Positions 15,920 through 25,208 are shown, counted from the stretch's first letter. The stretch is DNA of 64,000 bases from G963669295 sp963669295 (GCA_963669295.1 OY769938.1:5146001-5210000), one strand, 5' to 3'. A program made the numbers and translations. Notes: a model not told the origin generated them from the sequence alone.

Positions 15920-16611
15920 CTACCCTTCCGATGTTTCTGGCGACATGAACTTATACACCAATCCGGCCAAAATAGCACCTACTATGGGCGCTACCCAAAA
16001 CAACCACAGCTGCTCCATGGCAGGGCCGCCAGCAAAAATGGCCTGGCTGGTACTACGCGCTGGGTTTACCGAAGTATTGGTAACCGGTATGCTGATTAAG
16101 TGAATGAGGGTAAGGCCAAGACCAATGGCTGCTCCAGCCAGGTATTTAGGGGCCTTACTGTGGGTAGCTCCCAATATAATGATGAGGAAAAAGAAGGTCA
16201 TAACCACCTCGGTAACTAAAGCCGCCAACATGCTGTAGCCTCCAGGCGAGTAGTCGCCATAACCGTTGGCAGCAAAGCCGCCCACTTCAAAACCCGACTT
16301 TCCGGTGGCAATGAGGTAGAGAATACCAGCCCCCGCGAGGCCACCCAATACCTGTGCACCAATATAGGGCAGCAAGTCTTTACTGTTAAAACGCCCTCCA
16401 ATCCACAAGCCGATAGAAACGGCCGGGTTTAAATGGCAACCCGAAATATGTCCAATGGCATAAGCCATGGTGAGTACGGTAAGACCAAAGGCCAGCGATA
16501 CGCCTACAAAGCCAATGCCTAATTCAGGATAGGCAGCTGCCAGTACAGCACTACCACATCCGCCAAGCACCAGCCATAGGGTGCCTAAAACTCTGCTACT
16601 AATTTTTTCAT
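15920..16611 (-). CDS. aqpZ: Aquaporin Z, with an apparent N-terminal frameshift
   Basis: A six-helix water channel of the MIP family. Both pore motifs are present: CHLNPAVSIGLW and TNTSVNPARSTSQAIF; the length fits AqpZ. The uninterrupted frame begins only at a GTG at 16570 and lacks the start of helix 1. Upstream, an ATG at 16611 encodes MKKLVAEF, the standard AqpZ N-terminus, then runs into TAG; adding one T to the four-T run at 16587-16590 would join it to LGTLWLVLGGCGS. So either the gene carries a single-base deletion or the sequence has a homopolymer error. Monocistronic. Water transport is very likely if the frame is intact. Confidence 0.9.
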
Positions 16612-16984
16612 GTTGGTTTTGGTTTAGTTTGGTTCAGTTGATTCTATCGATCAAAATAGACAATCCTCATGTAATCGACAAGTAAAAACCACGTAAAGCC
16701 ATCTCTTTTCAGTAAAAGTACTGAGCCCTCACTTCTCCTTATGTTGCTTTTGCGTTAGGGGTTGTAGCGGCTATCCGTAGTGGGTGAAGGCGAAAAAGTT
16801 GGTGGCAATGCAGGGCAACCCCGGGAGCCCCTGCATTGGCTTACCAGCTTCGCCATGAAACCACTGCGATAATAGCGAAAAACCCGACCCCGACCCTACT
16901 GCCGGGAGGCGTCGGGGGAACGCCCATACCTCCTCACACACCTGCAAAGGCCCCCTCTTGATCAACAACAAAGTTATTCAGGAG

Positions 16985-17018
16985 ATTGCTTCTCCCCGCT
17001 TTCAGCGGGGATCGCAAT
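16985..17018. repeat. REP-like hairpin
   Basis: Outer arms ATTGC/GCAAT and inner arms CCCCGCT/AGCGGGG around TTC. The GAGATTGCTTC...CGCAATGAC frame is typical of dispersed bacterial intergenic palindromes. Confidence 0.65.
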
Positions 17019-17066
17019 GACATCACTCATTATCAACATTACCCTTGTTTCCACACTTCTGCGAAA

Positions 17067-17090
17067 GCATCCCGATGGCTATCGGGGCAT
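17067..17090. repeat. REP-like palindrome
   Basis: GCATCCCGAT and ATCGGGGCAT flank GGCT. The same GGCTATCGGGG element recurs at 63056-63066. Confidence 0.65.
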
Positions 17091-17158
17091 TTACCATTTA
17101 CCATTAAAATGTTACCTTTTCTTTTTTCAGGTTACTTACTTATAGCAGCAAAGAAAAG

Positions 17159-17677
17159 TTGAAGCCAGAAGAGCAAAAGCAAAACGAGTTCATGGCCATG
17201 TATGGCCCCATCCACGATAACTTCGTGCGGTTTTGTCAGGCACGTGCTTACGGCATTATGAGCTACGAAGATTTGATGAACGAAACGCTGCTAAGGGCTT
17301 ATGAACGTTGGGACACCATGAAAAAGAAAGATGCCTTGCTTTACTTTTTGTTTGGTACAGCACGCAACATTGTGCTCAATACCATCCGCAAGCGCAAAGA
17401 AGTAGGGCTGGACGGTGTAGATGAAGGAAGCACCCCCAACGCTGGTGAATTGAATTTGGAAGTACAATACTTATACGAACAGCTTAACCAGCTGAGCGAC
17501 AACAAAAAAGAAGTGCTTATTTTATTTGAAATATCAGGCTTTAGCATTAAAGAAATTGCCGACATGCAACACACCACTGCTGCTGCTGTAAAAATGATGT
17601 TGAGCCGGGCACGAAAAGAACTCAAAAAACTGGTGGAAAGCCATGCTGTAGCACCGAAAAAAGTACCCCATGAGTGA
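17159..17677 (+). CDS. ECF sigma-70 family sigma factor
   Basis: 172 residues starting at a TTG (17159); the first in-frame ATG (17192) would remove part of the domain-2 lead-in. Sigma region 2: FVRFCQARAYGIMSYEDLMNETLLRAYERW and the DALLYFLFGTARNIVLNTIRKRK helix. Sigma region 4: LSDNKKEVLILFEISGFSIKEIADMQHTTAAAVKMMLSRARKEL, a clear helix-turn-helix. Its TGA overlaps the ATG of the next gene by 8 bp. It directs RNA polymerase to a small regulon, likely held inactive by the membrane protein encoded next. Confidence 0.92.
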   Translation: MKPEEQKQNEFMAMYGPIHDNFVRFCQARAYGIMSYEDLMNETLLRAYERWDTMKKKDALLYFLFGTARNIVLNTIRKRKEVGLDGVDEGSTPNAGELNLEVQYLYEQLNQLSDNKKEVLILFEISGFSIKEIADMQHTTAAAVKMMLSRARKELKKLVESHAVAPKKVPHE

Positions 17678-19142
17678 GCATAAAAACATCGATGAGCTAT
17701 TTGATGCCGCCCGCAACTCGAACGTTAACGTTTCGAAAGACCAGGTAAAGGCCCTCATTGCCGGTACTACTCTTGCTGCCGCTACAGCAGCAGGCACTAC
17801 AACCGCTGTAGCCACCGCTAAAACAACGGCCGGAATGGCCACTGTATTCACCTTAAAAACAACCATTATTGTTATGACAACAACAGCCATTACCGCTGCG
17901 GCCGTAATTACTGCCGTTACTTTAAACAGCGAACCAGCACCCCCGGCCGAAACCAATTCCATTCCCCCATCGGCCATTATAGCAATGCCAGAAATACCCG
18001 AAACACCTGAGGCGGCCAGCGAAGCCCCTTTGTATATCGACGATTTTAGCACCCCCATTCCGCCCATTGAAAACGTGGAAGAACCAGTGGCAGAAGAACC
18101 AGCCCACCATACCCCTGAACGTAACTCAGCTGGTTGTTTTACCTACTTCTACCCCATTAAAATGAAACAAGCCGATGGCACCATTGTAGAAATTGCCGAT
18201 GAAAAGGCCATGGCAAAGGCCAAAAAAGAATGGGGCACAAAAGGGGAAAAACCCCGGTTGGTGTTTCCCATAAAAATACAATGGCCCAATGAGCCGCCCA
18301 TGGATGTAGAAAGCCAGGAAGCACTCGATAAAGTGTATGCTCGCTGCAAGGGGCGATACGCCAGAAGAAAGGCCTGCTTTGTAATGCTTTACCCGGTAAA
18401 ATATCAATTGCCCAACGGCCAAATAATGACTGTTGGAAGCATTTCAGAGCATAAAACTGCTGGAGGAGAGTGGCGCAAAGAAGGCGTTAAAGCCAAATTG
18501 CAATACCCTGTTAAGGTGCAATGGGAAGGACACGAGCCGGTAGAAGTGGCCAGCGAAAAAGAAATGAGGGCCATGAAAGAAAAATGCATTGCAGCAAGTC
18601 AGCGGCAACGCAGCAGGAAACTGTGCTTCGAAACCAACTACCCACTTCAATACCTATTGCCCAATGGCAAAATAGTAACCATTGAAAGTGCTGTAGAGCA
18701 CAAAACCACTGCCAAAGCGTGGCACGAAGAGGGCATGAAGCCCGAGTTGCAATACCCGGTAACCATACAATGGGAAGGGCATGAACCGATGGAAGTAAAA
18801 GATGCCGATGAAATGAGGGCCATGAAAGACAAATGCGCAGCCTTACAAGAAAACAGAGCAAGAAAGCGAAGAACAAGCTTTGAAGAATATTTTAAAAAAT
18901 ATGGGGTAGACGACCTTACTTCCATCAAAACCCAATTGACCGACAATGGCATTGCCGAAAGTCAGATGGAAAAAGTATTGGGCTGCATGACAAAAATGAT
19001 GTATCAGATGCAAGAAGAAGGCGATGATTACGAAATGCACCCTAAGTTGATGGAATACCTGCTAGACATTGAGTTGAGTAAAGAACAAATTACCCTGGTA
19101 GAAGGCCTTGCCAGGCGATTGGCGCTGTCGCCCAAGCCATAA
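17670..19142 (+). CDS. Membrane protein with three 80-residue repeats, putative anti-sigma
   Basis: 490 residues. The N-terminal 30 residues (KNIDELFDAARNSNVNVSKDQVKALI) resemble the cytoplasmic part of proteins encoded beside ECF factors in Bacteroidota. A Thr/Ala-rich hydrophobic stretch (about 58-85) is the membrane anchor, followed by an acidic Pro-rich linker. Then come three repeats starting at residues 156, 236 and 319, each beginning C-F-x-x-x-YP and containing a second [FY]PxxIQW strand, with paired Cys at the edges. A C-terminal helical domain closes it. Coupling to the sigma gene supports an anti-sigma role (inference). Confidence 0.75.
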   Translation: MSEHKNIDELFDAARNSNVNVSKDQVKALIAGTTLAAATAAGTTTAVATAKTTAGMATVFTLKTTIIVMTTTAITAAAVITAVTLNSEPAPPAETNSIPPSAIIAMPEIPETPEAASEAPLYIDDFSTPIPPIENVEEPVAEEPAHHTPERNSAGCFTYFYPIKMKQADGTIVEIADEKAMAKAKKEWGTKGEKPRLVFPIKIQWPNEPPMDVESQEALDKVYARCKGRYARRKACFVMLYPVKYQLPNGQIMTVGSISEHKTAGGEWRKEGVKAKLQYPVKVQWEGHEPVEVASEKEMRAMKEKCIAASQRQRSRKLCFETNYPLQYLLPNGKIVTIESAVEHKTTAKAWHEEGMKPELQYPVTIQWEGHEPMEVKDADEMRAMKDKCAALQENRARKRRTSFEEYFKKYGVDDLTSIKTQLTDNGIAESQMEKVLGCMTKMMYQMQEEGDDYEMHPKLMEYLLDIELSKEQITLVEGLARRLALSPKP

Positions 19143-19181
19143 CCCATAACCATCCAGTACCACCGCAAAGCGGTTGGAAGC

Positions 19182-19225
19182 CATCCCCCGGTATGCTAAC
19201 ACAGTACATTGGGGGATGTTTTTTT
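19182..19225 (+). terminator. Rho-independent terminator
   Basis: CATCCCCC and GGGGGATG arms with a 21-nt loop, followed by seven T. Ends the sigma/anti-sigma operon. Confidence 0.9.
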
Positions 19226-19409
19226 ATGCTGAGGCCTTCCCCACTAAAAAAATCCAATTCCTGTCCAATATTTTCTCCCTTCATTCGTCTACTATACCAT
19301 TAGGCATTGGCTGCATAAAAAAATGACGTTTGTTTTGGAATGCAAAACCACGCCAGGCAGGAAATAAAACGCTAAAAGCAGTACCTTTATACTATAAAAC
19401 GGAACCACC

Positions 19410-21770
19410 ATGAAGGTAAACGGACAGGAAATAGAATTCCCGGGAATTAACAAGTTGAGTTTTTTCAAGCTCATTGAACGGTTGGAAGCATTGCAGCAAG
19501 AAAGCAATGCCGATCGGGCCAAGTACATTGGTGATATTTTAGGTGAAGTAAAAGCGCATCCGCAGCTCAGTGAGGGCATTGAAGACATGACTCTTGTAGA
19601 GCAGTACCGCCCTCAAATCGATAAGCTGATGCCCTTCATCTTTCCGGATGTATTGCAGAGCAACGAAATTAAAGGCGCCTTTGCTCCATTTGTAATGACT
19701 CCTTTTCATACTTCCAGCCGTTTCACTACCATTTTAGAAAATGCTGGAAAAGACTTTAACCTCACCATGGAGGATTTCGATGCCGATGAGTTTTACATCA
19801 TGGGGTGTACGGTAATTTTGGCGTTTCATTATAAATTCCCGATTGCCATGGCGCGCACCTGGCATTATGAAATACCCAATGTGCAAACAGGCAAAACGCA
19901 CTACTACCGTGCTGCTTTTAATGCCGACATGTTAGAATTATTGCCTGCCAAAGATGCCCCCAACATTACCGAAGCCGATTTTCATGAGTTGATGGACAAC
20001 TATGACAACATCAAACTTTGGAAAAAGAAATTTCCTCCCAACAGCTGGATCATGCGCGGGCTGGGGCTGGTAAACCTGATGGACATTACCGCTGAACGGT
20101 CGGTTACCCTACTTACCTCCAACTTGTTGAAGAAAGACATAGAAACCATTAATCGTGTGAGGGAAAACCTTGGTGTAATACTCGACCTTCCGGAGCTTAA
20201 AATTGGGTTTACCCTCTACCTCGACAATATGTTTGAGCAAACCCATAAGAACAGCACATATAGCATTGCCTTAAATGGAGGCGAAAGCCAGTTGTGCAAC
20301 GAAATGTTTTGCGAGCGGGGTTTCCATACAGTAATGGAAGAACACCAGCCCATGGTGCTCACCGATGTTGGCTTTTACCACGATGCAGCCAACAGCATGT
20401 TGGGGAAAAACTTAATGGCCCAAAACATTGGCAGTTACCTCATGATTCCGTTGGTATACGAAGGCGAATTTTTGGGATGCATGGAATTGGCACACCCCAA
20501 CAAATATGCCCTTAATAAGTCATCGTTGAACAAGCTGGAAGAAGTATTGCCCATCATGTCGATGGCTTCTGCACGCTTTACCGAAGAGGCAAACAACCGC
20601 ATTGAAGCCATTATACAACAAGAATGCACTACCATTCATCACTCTGTAAAATGGCGTTTTGAAGAAGAAGCACGCCGCTACATGGAGCTGGAAGAAAATG
20701 GGGAGCAACCCAATTTCAAAGACATTGCTTTTAAAGAAGTATTTCCGCTTTATGGCCAGTTGGACGTAAAAGACTCGTCGAAAACACGCAACGAAGCGGT
20801 AAAAGTTGACCTGATGAAGCAAATGAGTGAGGTGAAGCGCATTTTAAAGAAAGGCCATAAGCTGCAACCGTTACCCGCATTGGAGGAGTTGATTTACAGG
20901 GTAGACACCTATTTAAAAGAAATTGAAGACGGGTTGATGGCTGGTAGCGAACACAAGATTCTTGGTTTTTTGCGAGCCGAAATTTATCCGGTGTTCCAGC
21001 ATCTTGAAAAAACCGACAAGAAACTGGCAAAACAAATACAGCAATACAGCGACATGCTCGACCCCAGGGTGAACATGATTTACGAAGCACGAAAGAACTT
21101 TGACGAGAGTGTTACGTTGGTAAACCGAAGGCTGGCCGCTTATTTAGATCAACAGCAAGAAGAGGCTCAAGCCATGTTTCCTCATTACTTTGAGCGGTAC
21201 AAAACCGATGGTGTAGAGTACAACATGTACATTGGCGAATCGATTGTTAAGCAACAAGAATATCACCCGCTGTACCTGGGCAATTTAAGGTTGTGGCAGT
21301 TGCTTACCATGGTAGAAATGGAGCGCACTTTTGATCAAATGCAACCCGAGTTGAGCACCCCTCTTGAAATCGCTTCGCTTATCCTGGTGTTTGGTACGCC
21401 ATTGTCGATACAGTTTCGCATGGACGAAAAACGCTTTGATGTAGAGGGTGCCTACAATGCCCGCTACGAAATTGTAAAGAAACGGGTAGATAAAGCGCAC
21501 ATCAAAGGAACCAACGAGCGGATAACAGTGCCCAACAAAATTGCCATCATCTATACCAGCGAACAAGACATGCAAGAGTACAAGAAATACATCAAGTACC
21601 TGCAATCGAAAAACTACTTGAAAAATCAAATAGAAGAGTTGGTACTGGAAGACCTACAAGGCGTAACCGGGCTCAAGGCTTTGCGCGTTGAAGTGAACTA
21701 CGATGGGCAACCCGAAAACGTAACTTACGACGAAATTATTGAGGCCATTGGCAATAAGGTGGAAGCCTAA
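19410..21770 (+). CDS. Large GAF-domain protein of unknown function
   Basis: 786 residues, cytoplasmic. A GAF-like domain occupies about residues 235-400 (ERSVTLLTSNLL, EHQPMVLTDVGFY, NIGSYLMIPLVYEGEFLGCMELAH). It is preceded by a long N-terminal region and followed by a helical, coiled-coil-like section (about 400-600) and a conserved C-terminal domain. No kinase, cyclase or phosphodiesterase motif is visible. Proteins of this layout are common in Bacteroidota and uncharacterised. The promoter may use TACCTTTA at 19382. Monocistronic, convergent with 21785. Confidence 0.8.
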   Translation: MKVNGQEIEFPGINKLSFFKLIERLEALQQESNADRAKYIGDILGEVKAHPQLSEGIEDMTLVEQYRPQIDKLMPFIFPDVLQSNEIKGAFAPFVMTPFHTSSRFTTILENAGKDFNLTMEDFDADEFYIMGCTVILAFHYKFPIAMARTWHYEIPNVQTGKTHYYRAAFNADMLELLPAKDAPNITEADFHELMDNYDNIKLWKKKFPPNSWIMRGLGLVNLMDITAERSVTLLTSNLLKKDIETINRVRENLGVILDLPELKIGFTLYLDNMFEQTHKNSTYSIALNGGESQLCNEMFCERGFHTVMEEHQPMVLTDVGFYHDAANSMLGKNLMAQNIGSYLMIPLVYEGEFLGCMELAHPNKYALNKSSLNKLEEVLPIMSMASARFTEEANNRIEAIIQQECTTIHHSVKWRFEEEARRYMELEENGEQPNFKDIAFKEVFPLYGQLDVKDSSKTRNEAVKVDLMKQMSEVKRILKKGHKLQPLPALEELIYRVDTYLKEIEDGLMAGSEHKILGFLRAEIYPVFQHLEKTDKKLAKQIQQYSDMLDPRVNMIYEARKNFDESVTLVNRRLAAYLDQQQEEAQAMFPHYFERYKTDGVEYNMYIGESIVKQQEYHPLYLGNLRLWQLLTMVEMERTFDQMQPELSTPLEIASLILVFGTPLSIQFRMDEKRFDVEGAYNARYEIVKKRVDKAHIKGTNERITVPNKIAIIYTSEQDMQEYKKYIKYLQSKNYLKNQIEELVLEDLQGVTGLKALRVEVNYDGQPENVTYDEIIEAIGNKVEA

Positions 21771-21784
21771 AACAGCATTGGTTT

Positions 21785-22456
21785 TCAGCGAACCCGCTCC
21801 TCCAACAGTCGTTGGTGATTTTTGATGGCTCCAAACTGCATGCCTACTCCAACAGTAAGAAAAGTTGCTCCCCCACTCCACTCAAATGGGTGGCGGTATA
21901 AGTTGGGATAATAACCAATCATTGCCCGGGCCATGATGTGTGAAATGGCATCGTCATTTTTGCTGGTAGCCGTAAAAAGATAACGGTCTATGGCCAGTTT
22001 TAGCGAGTAAATGCCATAATGAGCAGTGCGATGCCGGGGAGTAAACAATCCATCGGGGTTGGTGCTAAACTGTATGCCACCTACCCCAAACATGGGCACA
22101 ATATTGATGTACTTATTGGGATATACCACCTGCCCCAACGAAAGTTCGTAGCCAAAAGCATCCAGTGCATTGCCTTGTTGGTATTCCGGACGGTATTGGA
22201 TGTCTCTGGCCATATCCGCTTCCATCAATACACCACTAACCATCAATCGCCATTGTTGAATATTCACCAGCATTGAAGGCAGGAAAAACCGCCCTTGCCT
22301 CAACTGCTTCCCAGCCTGTCCTTGTGCAAAGCTCCATCCGGTACCCACTTGCATTCCAAAGCTGTTATAATTGTGGTAGGCGTGGCCAATAGAATCACGT
22401 TGAGCCACCGCAGAAATCGTCGTCAGCACCATGATGAACAACACCATTTTTTTCAT
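21785..22456 (-). CDS. Secreted protein, probable small outer-membrane barrel
   Basis: 223 residues from the ATG at 22456 (MKKMVLFIMVLTTISAVAQ signal peptide). The mature part alternates polar and aromatic residues (FGMQVGTGWSFAQG, YELSLGQVVYPNKYINIVPMFGVGG, GGATFLTVGVGMQFGA) and fits an 8-strand barrel. Unknown function. 21 bp downstream of the START-like gene, so likely co-transcribed. Confidence 0.65.
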   Translation of the reverse strand: MKKMVLFIMVLTTISAVAQRDSIGHAYHNYNSFGMQVGTGWSFAQGQAGKQLRQGRFFLPSMLVNIQQWRLMVSGVLMEADMARDIQYRPEYQQGNALDAFGYELSLGQVVYPNKYINIVPMFGVGGIQFSTNPDGLFTPRHRTAHYGIYSLKLAIDRYLFTATSKNDDAISHIMARAMIGYYPNLYRHPFEWSGGATFLTVGVGMQFGAIKNHQRLLEERVR

Positions 22457-22477
22457 CACATTGTTTTTAGGCACTTG

Positions 22478-22939
22478 TTAAACGTTGGCAGGTGCTTCAC
22501 AACTCTCTTGCAGCCATTCAAATACCACGCCCCACGCCCGATCAAAGTATTGATACACTTCGTCCCATTGTTCGCCATCCAACCAGCCCAGGTGGCGCAA
22601 TCGCACTGCTGTACGCTCATCATCCACCGCAGCAAAGTTTACCACTACCCAGGTGCGGTGCGGATGATTGCGGATTTCCATGTACTGTGGCGGGGCATTC
22701 CAGGTAAACGACAACAACTCTTCGGGAATAAAGCTCAGCACCTTATTGCCCTCTCCTCCTTGTAACCCTGGAGGATTGTCGAGCAGAAAGTAAATTTCGT
22801 AAGGCCCATCAGGAATAAGGACTACCTTATTGTCTTTACCAAAAAAAGTAAGCAATCCTTCGTGCGTGGTCCACTTCCACCACATGGTAGTAACGGTACA
22901 ATTAAACACCGCATTCTTTTCAATTACCTTGTTGTTCAT
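22478..22939 (-). CDS. SRPBCC/START-like protein (AHSA1 type)
   Basis: 153 residues from the ATG at 22939. VTTMWWKWTTHEGLLTFFG, the GPYEIYFLLDNPPG strand, NKVLSFIPEELLSFTWNAPP and the C-terminal helix GEQWDEVYQYFDRAWGVVFEWLQ follow the helix-grip fold of activator-of-Hsp90-like SRPBCC proteins. Likely a hydrophobic-ligand-binding cytoplasmic protein. Divergent from 23033. Confidence 0.8.
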   Translation of the reverse strand: MNNKVIEKNAVFNCTVTTMWWKWTTHEGLLTFFGKDNKVVLIPDGPYEIYFLLDNPPGLQGGEGNKVLSFIPEELLSFTWNAPPQYMEIRNHPHRTWVVVNFAAVDDERTAVRLRHLGWLDGEQWDEVYQYFDRAWGVVFEWLQESCEAPANV

Positions 22940-23032
22940 ACCAATAAATGTACTAAACAATTTGAACTCTTTGATCGGCTTTTTTGGCGTAATTCTTGCG
23001 GTTTTTGTAACTTAAAAAACAAAATCATACCG

Positions 23033-23461
23033 ATGGCTCGTTTCTTCTTACTATTACTGCTTCCCTTCTCACTCATGGCCTTTAAAGCCGGAGATGATGG
23101 TAAACCACCCAAAATTACCAAGCTCAAATTTGGCACCATCACCATCGATGATACTACCTACGATAAAGACATGGTATACGATAAAGGCGAGTGGCGACAG
23201 CGAAAAAAGAAACCTTCGAAGCCCTATCGGGCCAAGTACAACCACACTCCGTTAACCGAGTTTGAAGCTATTCCCTGGGATTGTGACGTGCTGGTAATTG
23301 GCATTGGCATGAGCAGTCGGCTGCCGGTTACCAAGGGGTTTAAAAAAGAAGCTGCAAAGCGTGGGGTAAAACTCATTATGATGGAAACACCCGAGGCTGT
23401 AAAATACTTTACCAAAAACTTTGGACCACGCATGAATGCCATCTTTCACATTACCTGCTAA
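23033..23461 (+). CDS. Mth938-like (DUF498/NDUFAF3) protein with a signal-like leader
   Basis: 142 residues from the ATG at 23033; an open frame further upstream is antisense to the neighbour. KLKFGTITIDDTTYDKDMVYDKG, DVLVIGIGMSSRLPVTKGF, AAKRGVKLIMMETPEAVKYF and AIFHITC match the Mth938/NDUFAF3 fold almost throughout. Unusually, the domain follows MARFFLLLLLPFSLMAFKA, which looks like a signal peptide, whereas the family is normally cytosolic. Function of bacterial members unknown. Confidence 0.75.
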   Translation: MARFFLLLLLPFSLMAFKAGDDGKPPKITKLKFGTITIDDTTYDKDMVYDKGEWRQRKKKPSKPYRAKYNHTPLTEFEAIPWDCDVLVIGIGMSSRLPVTKGFKKEAAKRGVKLIMMETPEAVKYFTKNFGPRMNAIFHITC

Positions 23462-23467
23462 CTGGCA

Positions 23468-24049
23468 TTATTCTTTGAATTTAAGTGCATGAAAAGGAAT
23501 GCGCATCAAATCGGCATGACGGCTTTGATCATTGCTCATAAAAGTCACAATAACATCTGCAGTATCGTCTTTGTGTAGGTACATCATTTGGCCATAACGG
23601 TATCCTTCACCAAACACACAGTTGAACTCAAAAAAACAGGAACCTCCAGCAGTAGCATTAAACTCTTTACGCACTGCCTGTGGTGGAAAAGCACCAATGT
23701 TATAATCTATCCCACCGGTCATGTTTAACACATTGGCCTGTACCCTACCAGTGTAATGGCTATTAGGGTGTATCATCATGGTAGTAGTATCTTTAAGGGA
23801 AGCCTTATACGCTTCTATCATGGGTTGAAGCGACCAAATGGTATAACGCACTTCCATGCTTTTATCGGCATTTATTATCGCAAACGAATACCACAAATCA
23901 GGGTTTTCTTTCACGGCTACAGCAGTATAACCTTGAGGCATTTCAAAAACGAGCCCAGCCGAATCAGCGAAGGCTTTGAAAGCATTCAAGTCGGTTTGGG
24001 CAGTACCAAGCAGCGGGCACCATAATAGCAGGAGTAGATAGTGTTTCAT
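23468..24049 (-). CDS. Secreted protein of unknown function
   Basis: 193 residues with signal peptide MKHYLLLLLWCPLLGTAQ. The mature part contains FEMPQGYTAVAVKENPDLWY and SMEVRYTIWSLQPMIEAYKASLKDTT and ends in a strand-rich section. It has the look of a periplasmic alpha/beta protein; I recognise no family. Its stop faces the Mth938-like gene across 6 bp. Confidence 0.65.
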   Translation of the reverse strand: MKHYLLLLLWCPLLGTAQTDLNAFKAFADSAGLVFEMPQGYTAVAVKENPDLWYSFAIINADKSMEVRYTIWSLQPMIEAYKASLKDTTTMMIHPNSHYTGRVQANVLNMTGGIDYNIGAFPPQAVRKEFNATAGGSCFFEFNCVFGEGYRYGQMMYLHKDDTADVIVTFMSNDQSRHADLMRIPFHALKFKE

Positions 24050-24109
24050 AACATTAGCAGTTTACCTTTTATAATGCAATAGGAATAAAAAGGAACAAAT
24101 TACAGCTGC

Positions 24110-24559
24110 CTATTTAGGCCTTTTACCCTTGCGGTAGGTAACGTAAAACACATGATCTTCCTCATTCGGTCGCCTGGCAGTAAAACGCAATACCAGTTTC
24201 CTTCTGCTCACCGCATCTACATAAAGTGGGAAATCATGTTTATGCAAATTGTCTTCGCCAAAAGGCGTAAACAACAAGATCATGTCTTCAAACCGGTTCC
24301 ATTTCCAATAATACGGCCGTTTCAACCCTGAATCGAACACCTGATACATTTCGTGTTTATCGAATGTCAATGCTTGTGGAATCCACTCCCTGCCCGGTTG
24401 GTACTTAGGAATGGTAGGCGTTGATGTTATGGAAACGTAATGCCAATGCCCCAATATTTTTTTATTGGGCACTTGCTCTGCTACGAACTTTTCTTTGTCG
24501 AAAACCAACTGTTCAAAGTACTTTCCCTGGGCTACTGCCAGGGTAGTAAACAGCAACAA
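24110..24559 (-). CDS. Secreted protein of unknown function, start codon unclear
   Basis: The frame has a hydrophobic leader (LLLFTTLAVAQG) but no ATG. It is open upstream only to a TAG at 24584; between lie ACG, ATA and GTT codons reading TISTVVLLLF, i.e. the n-region of a normal signal peptide without a Met. The listed TTG at 24559 would give a leader with no positive charge. A lost start codon, a frameshift or a non-standard start are all possible. The mature part (about 135 residues: GHWHYVSITSTPTIPKYQPG, LTFDKHEMYQVFDSG, YYWKWNRFEDMILLF) resembles small lipocalin-like secreted proteins. Confidence 0.55.
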   Translation of the reverse strand: MLLFTTLAVAQGKYFEQLVFDKEKFVAEQVPNKKILGHWHYVSITSTPTIPKYQPGREWIPQALTFDKHEMYQVFDSGLKRPYYWKWNRFEDMILLFTPFGEDNLHKHDFPLYVDAVSRRKLVLRFTARRPNEEDHVFYVTYRKGKRPK

Positions 24560-24638
24560 AACAACAGTGCTTATCGTTTCTCCCTAATAATGAAAAAGTG
24601 ATGGTTTTATTGTGCTCGTTACCTCTGGATACAACAAA

Positions 24639-24655
24639 GGGGAGCGATGCTCCCC
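24639..24655 (-). terminator. Short GC-rich hairpin
   Basis: GGGGAGC and GCTCCCC around GAT, 25 bp past the stop of the 24680 gene. No long U-tract. Confidence 0.6.
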
Positions 24656-24679
24656 CATTGCTGTATAATAAACCTGTTG

Positions 24680-25096
24680 TTATTTGAAAAGGTTGATGTA
24701 GGATTTATCGGCAAGAATGTGCACGGGTTCTGGAAACTCCGCATGTACAATCAGCGCATTTTTATGATGATGTTCTAAAGCGCTAAGCTTTTTACCATTC
24801 ATCATCAACACAGTGGTATGCCCATGGTTGTCGATCTTGTCTAAAATGGTTTCTTCATTAAAATCGCATTGCCAATGGGTAGCTCCCATGTTTTCGGCAT
24901 AAGCAATTTCTATGGTAGGCATATGATAATAATGGTGCTCGCCAATGTTTTCCAAATCAAACACCAGCCTTAGCAGTCCACTATCAAATGCTAAATCTTC
25001 GTCTTTCAACCCTAATTCAGCCAATGTTACTTTTCCTCTTGCTGGAGCCGAAAAGTTAATTTTAATCTCTCCTGGATTCAATTCTAATTGTTCCAT
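24680..25096 (-). CDS. Unknown cytoplasmic protein
   Basis: 138 residues, no export signal, acidic and beta-rich (GEIKINFSAPARGKVTLAEL, GLLRLVFDLENIGEHHYYHMPTIEIAYAE, KNALIVHAEFPEPVHIL) with clusters of His. Clear ATG and flanking terminators make it a single-gene unit. No family recognised. Confidence 0.6.
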   Translation of the reverse strand: MEQLELNPGEIKINFSAPARGKVTLAELGLKDEDLAFDSGLLRLVFDLENIGEHHYYHMPTIEIAYAENMGATHWQCDFNEETILDKIDNHGHTTVLMMNGKKLSALEHHHKNALIVHAEFPEPVHILADKSYINLFK

Positions 25097-25208
25097 AATA
25101 GTTGTTTATTGGTTTAATACTACCCTAAAGTAACAACCATTAAAATGGTGGAAGCATGACAAAAAACAGGAATTGGCATGATAGTTAGCAGTGATGCCCG
25201 GGGATAAA

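Larger units (their letters stand above)
16612..17158. other. Gene-free stretch with REP-like elements
   Basis: Between aqpZ and the sigma factor there is no believable gene; the open frame at 16771-16971 is low-complexity and without coding character. The DNA is GC-rich and full of short palindromes (CCCCGGGAGCCCC-like and CCGGGAGGCGTCGGGGG-like pieces) plus the two clear elements listed separately. Confidence 0.6.

Noticed and set aside
16771..16971. A 66-codon minus-strand ORF between aqpZ and the sigma factor.
   Set aside because: It lies in palindrome-rich intergenic DNA with atypical composition for this genome's genes.
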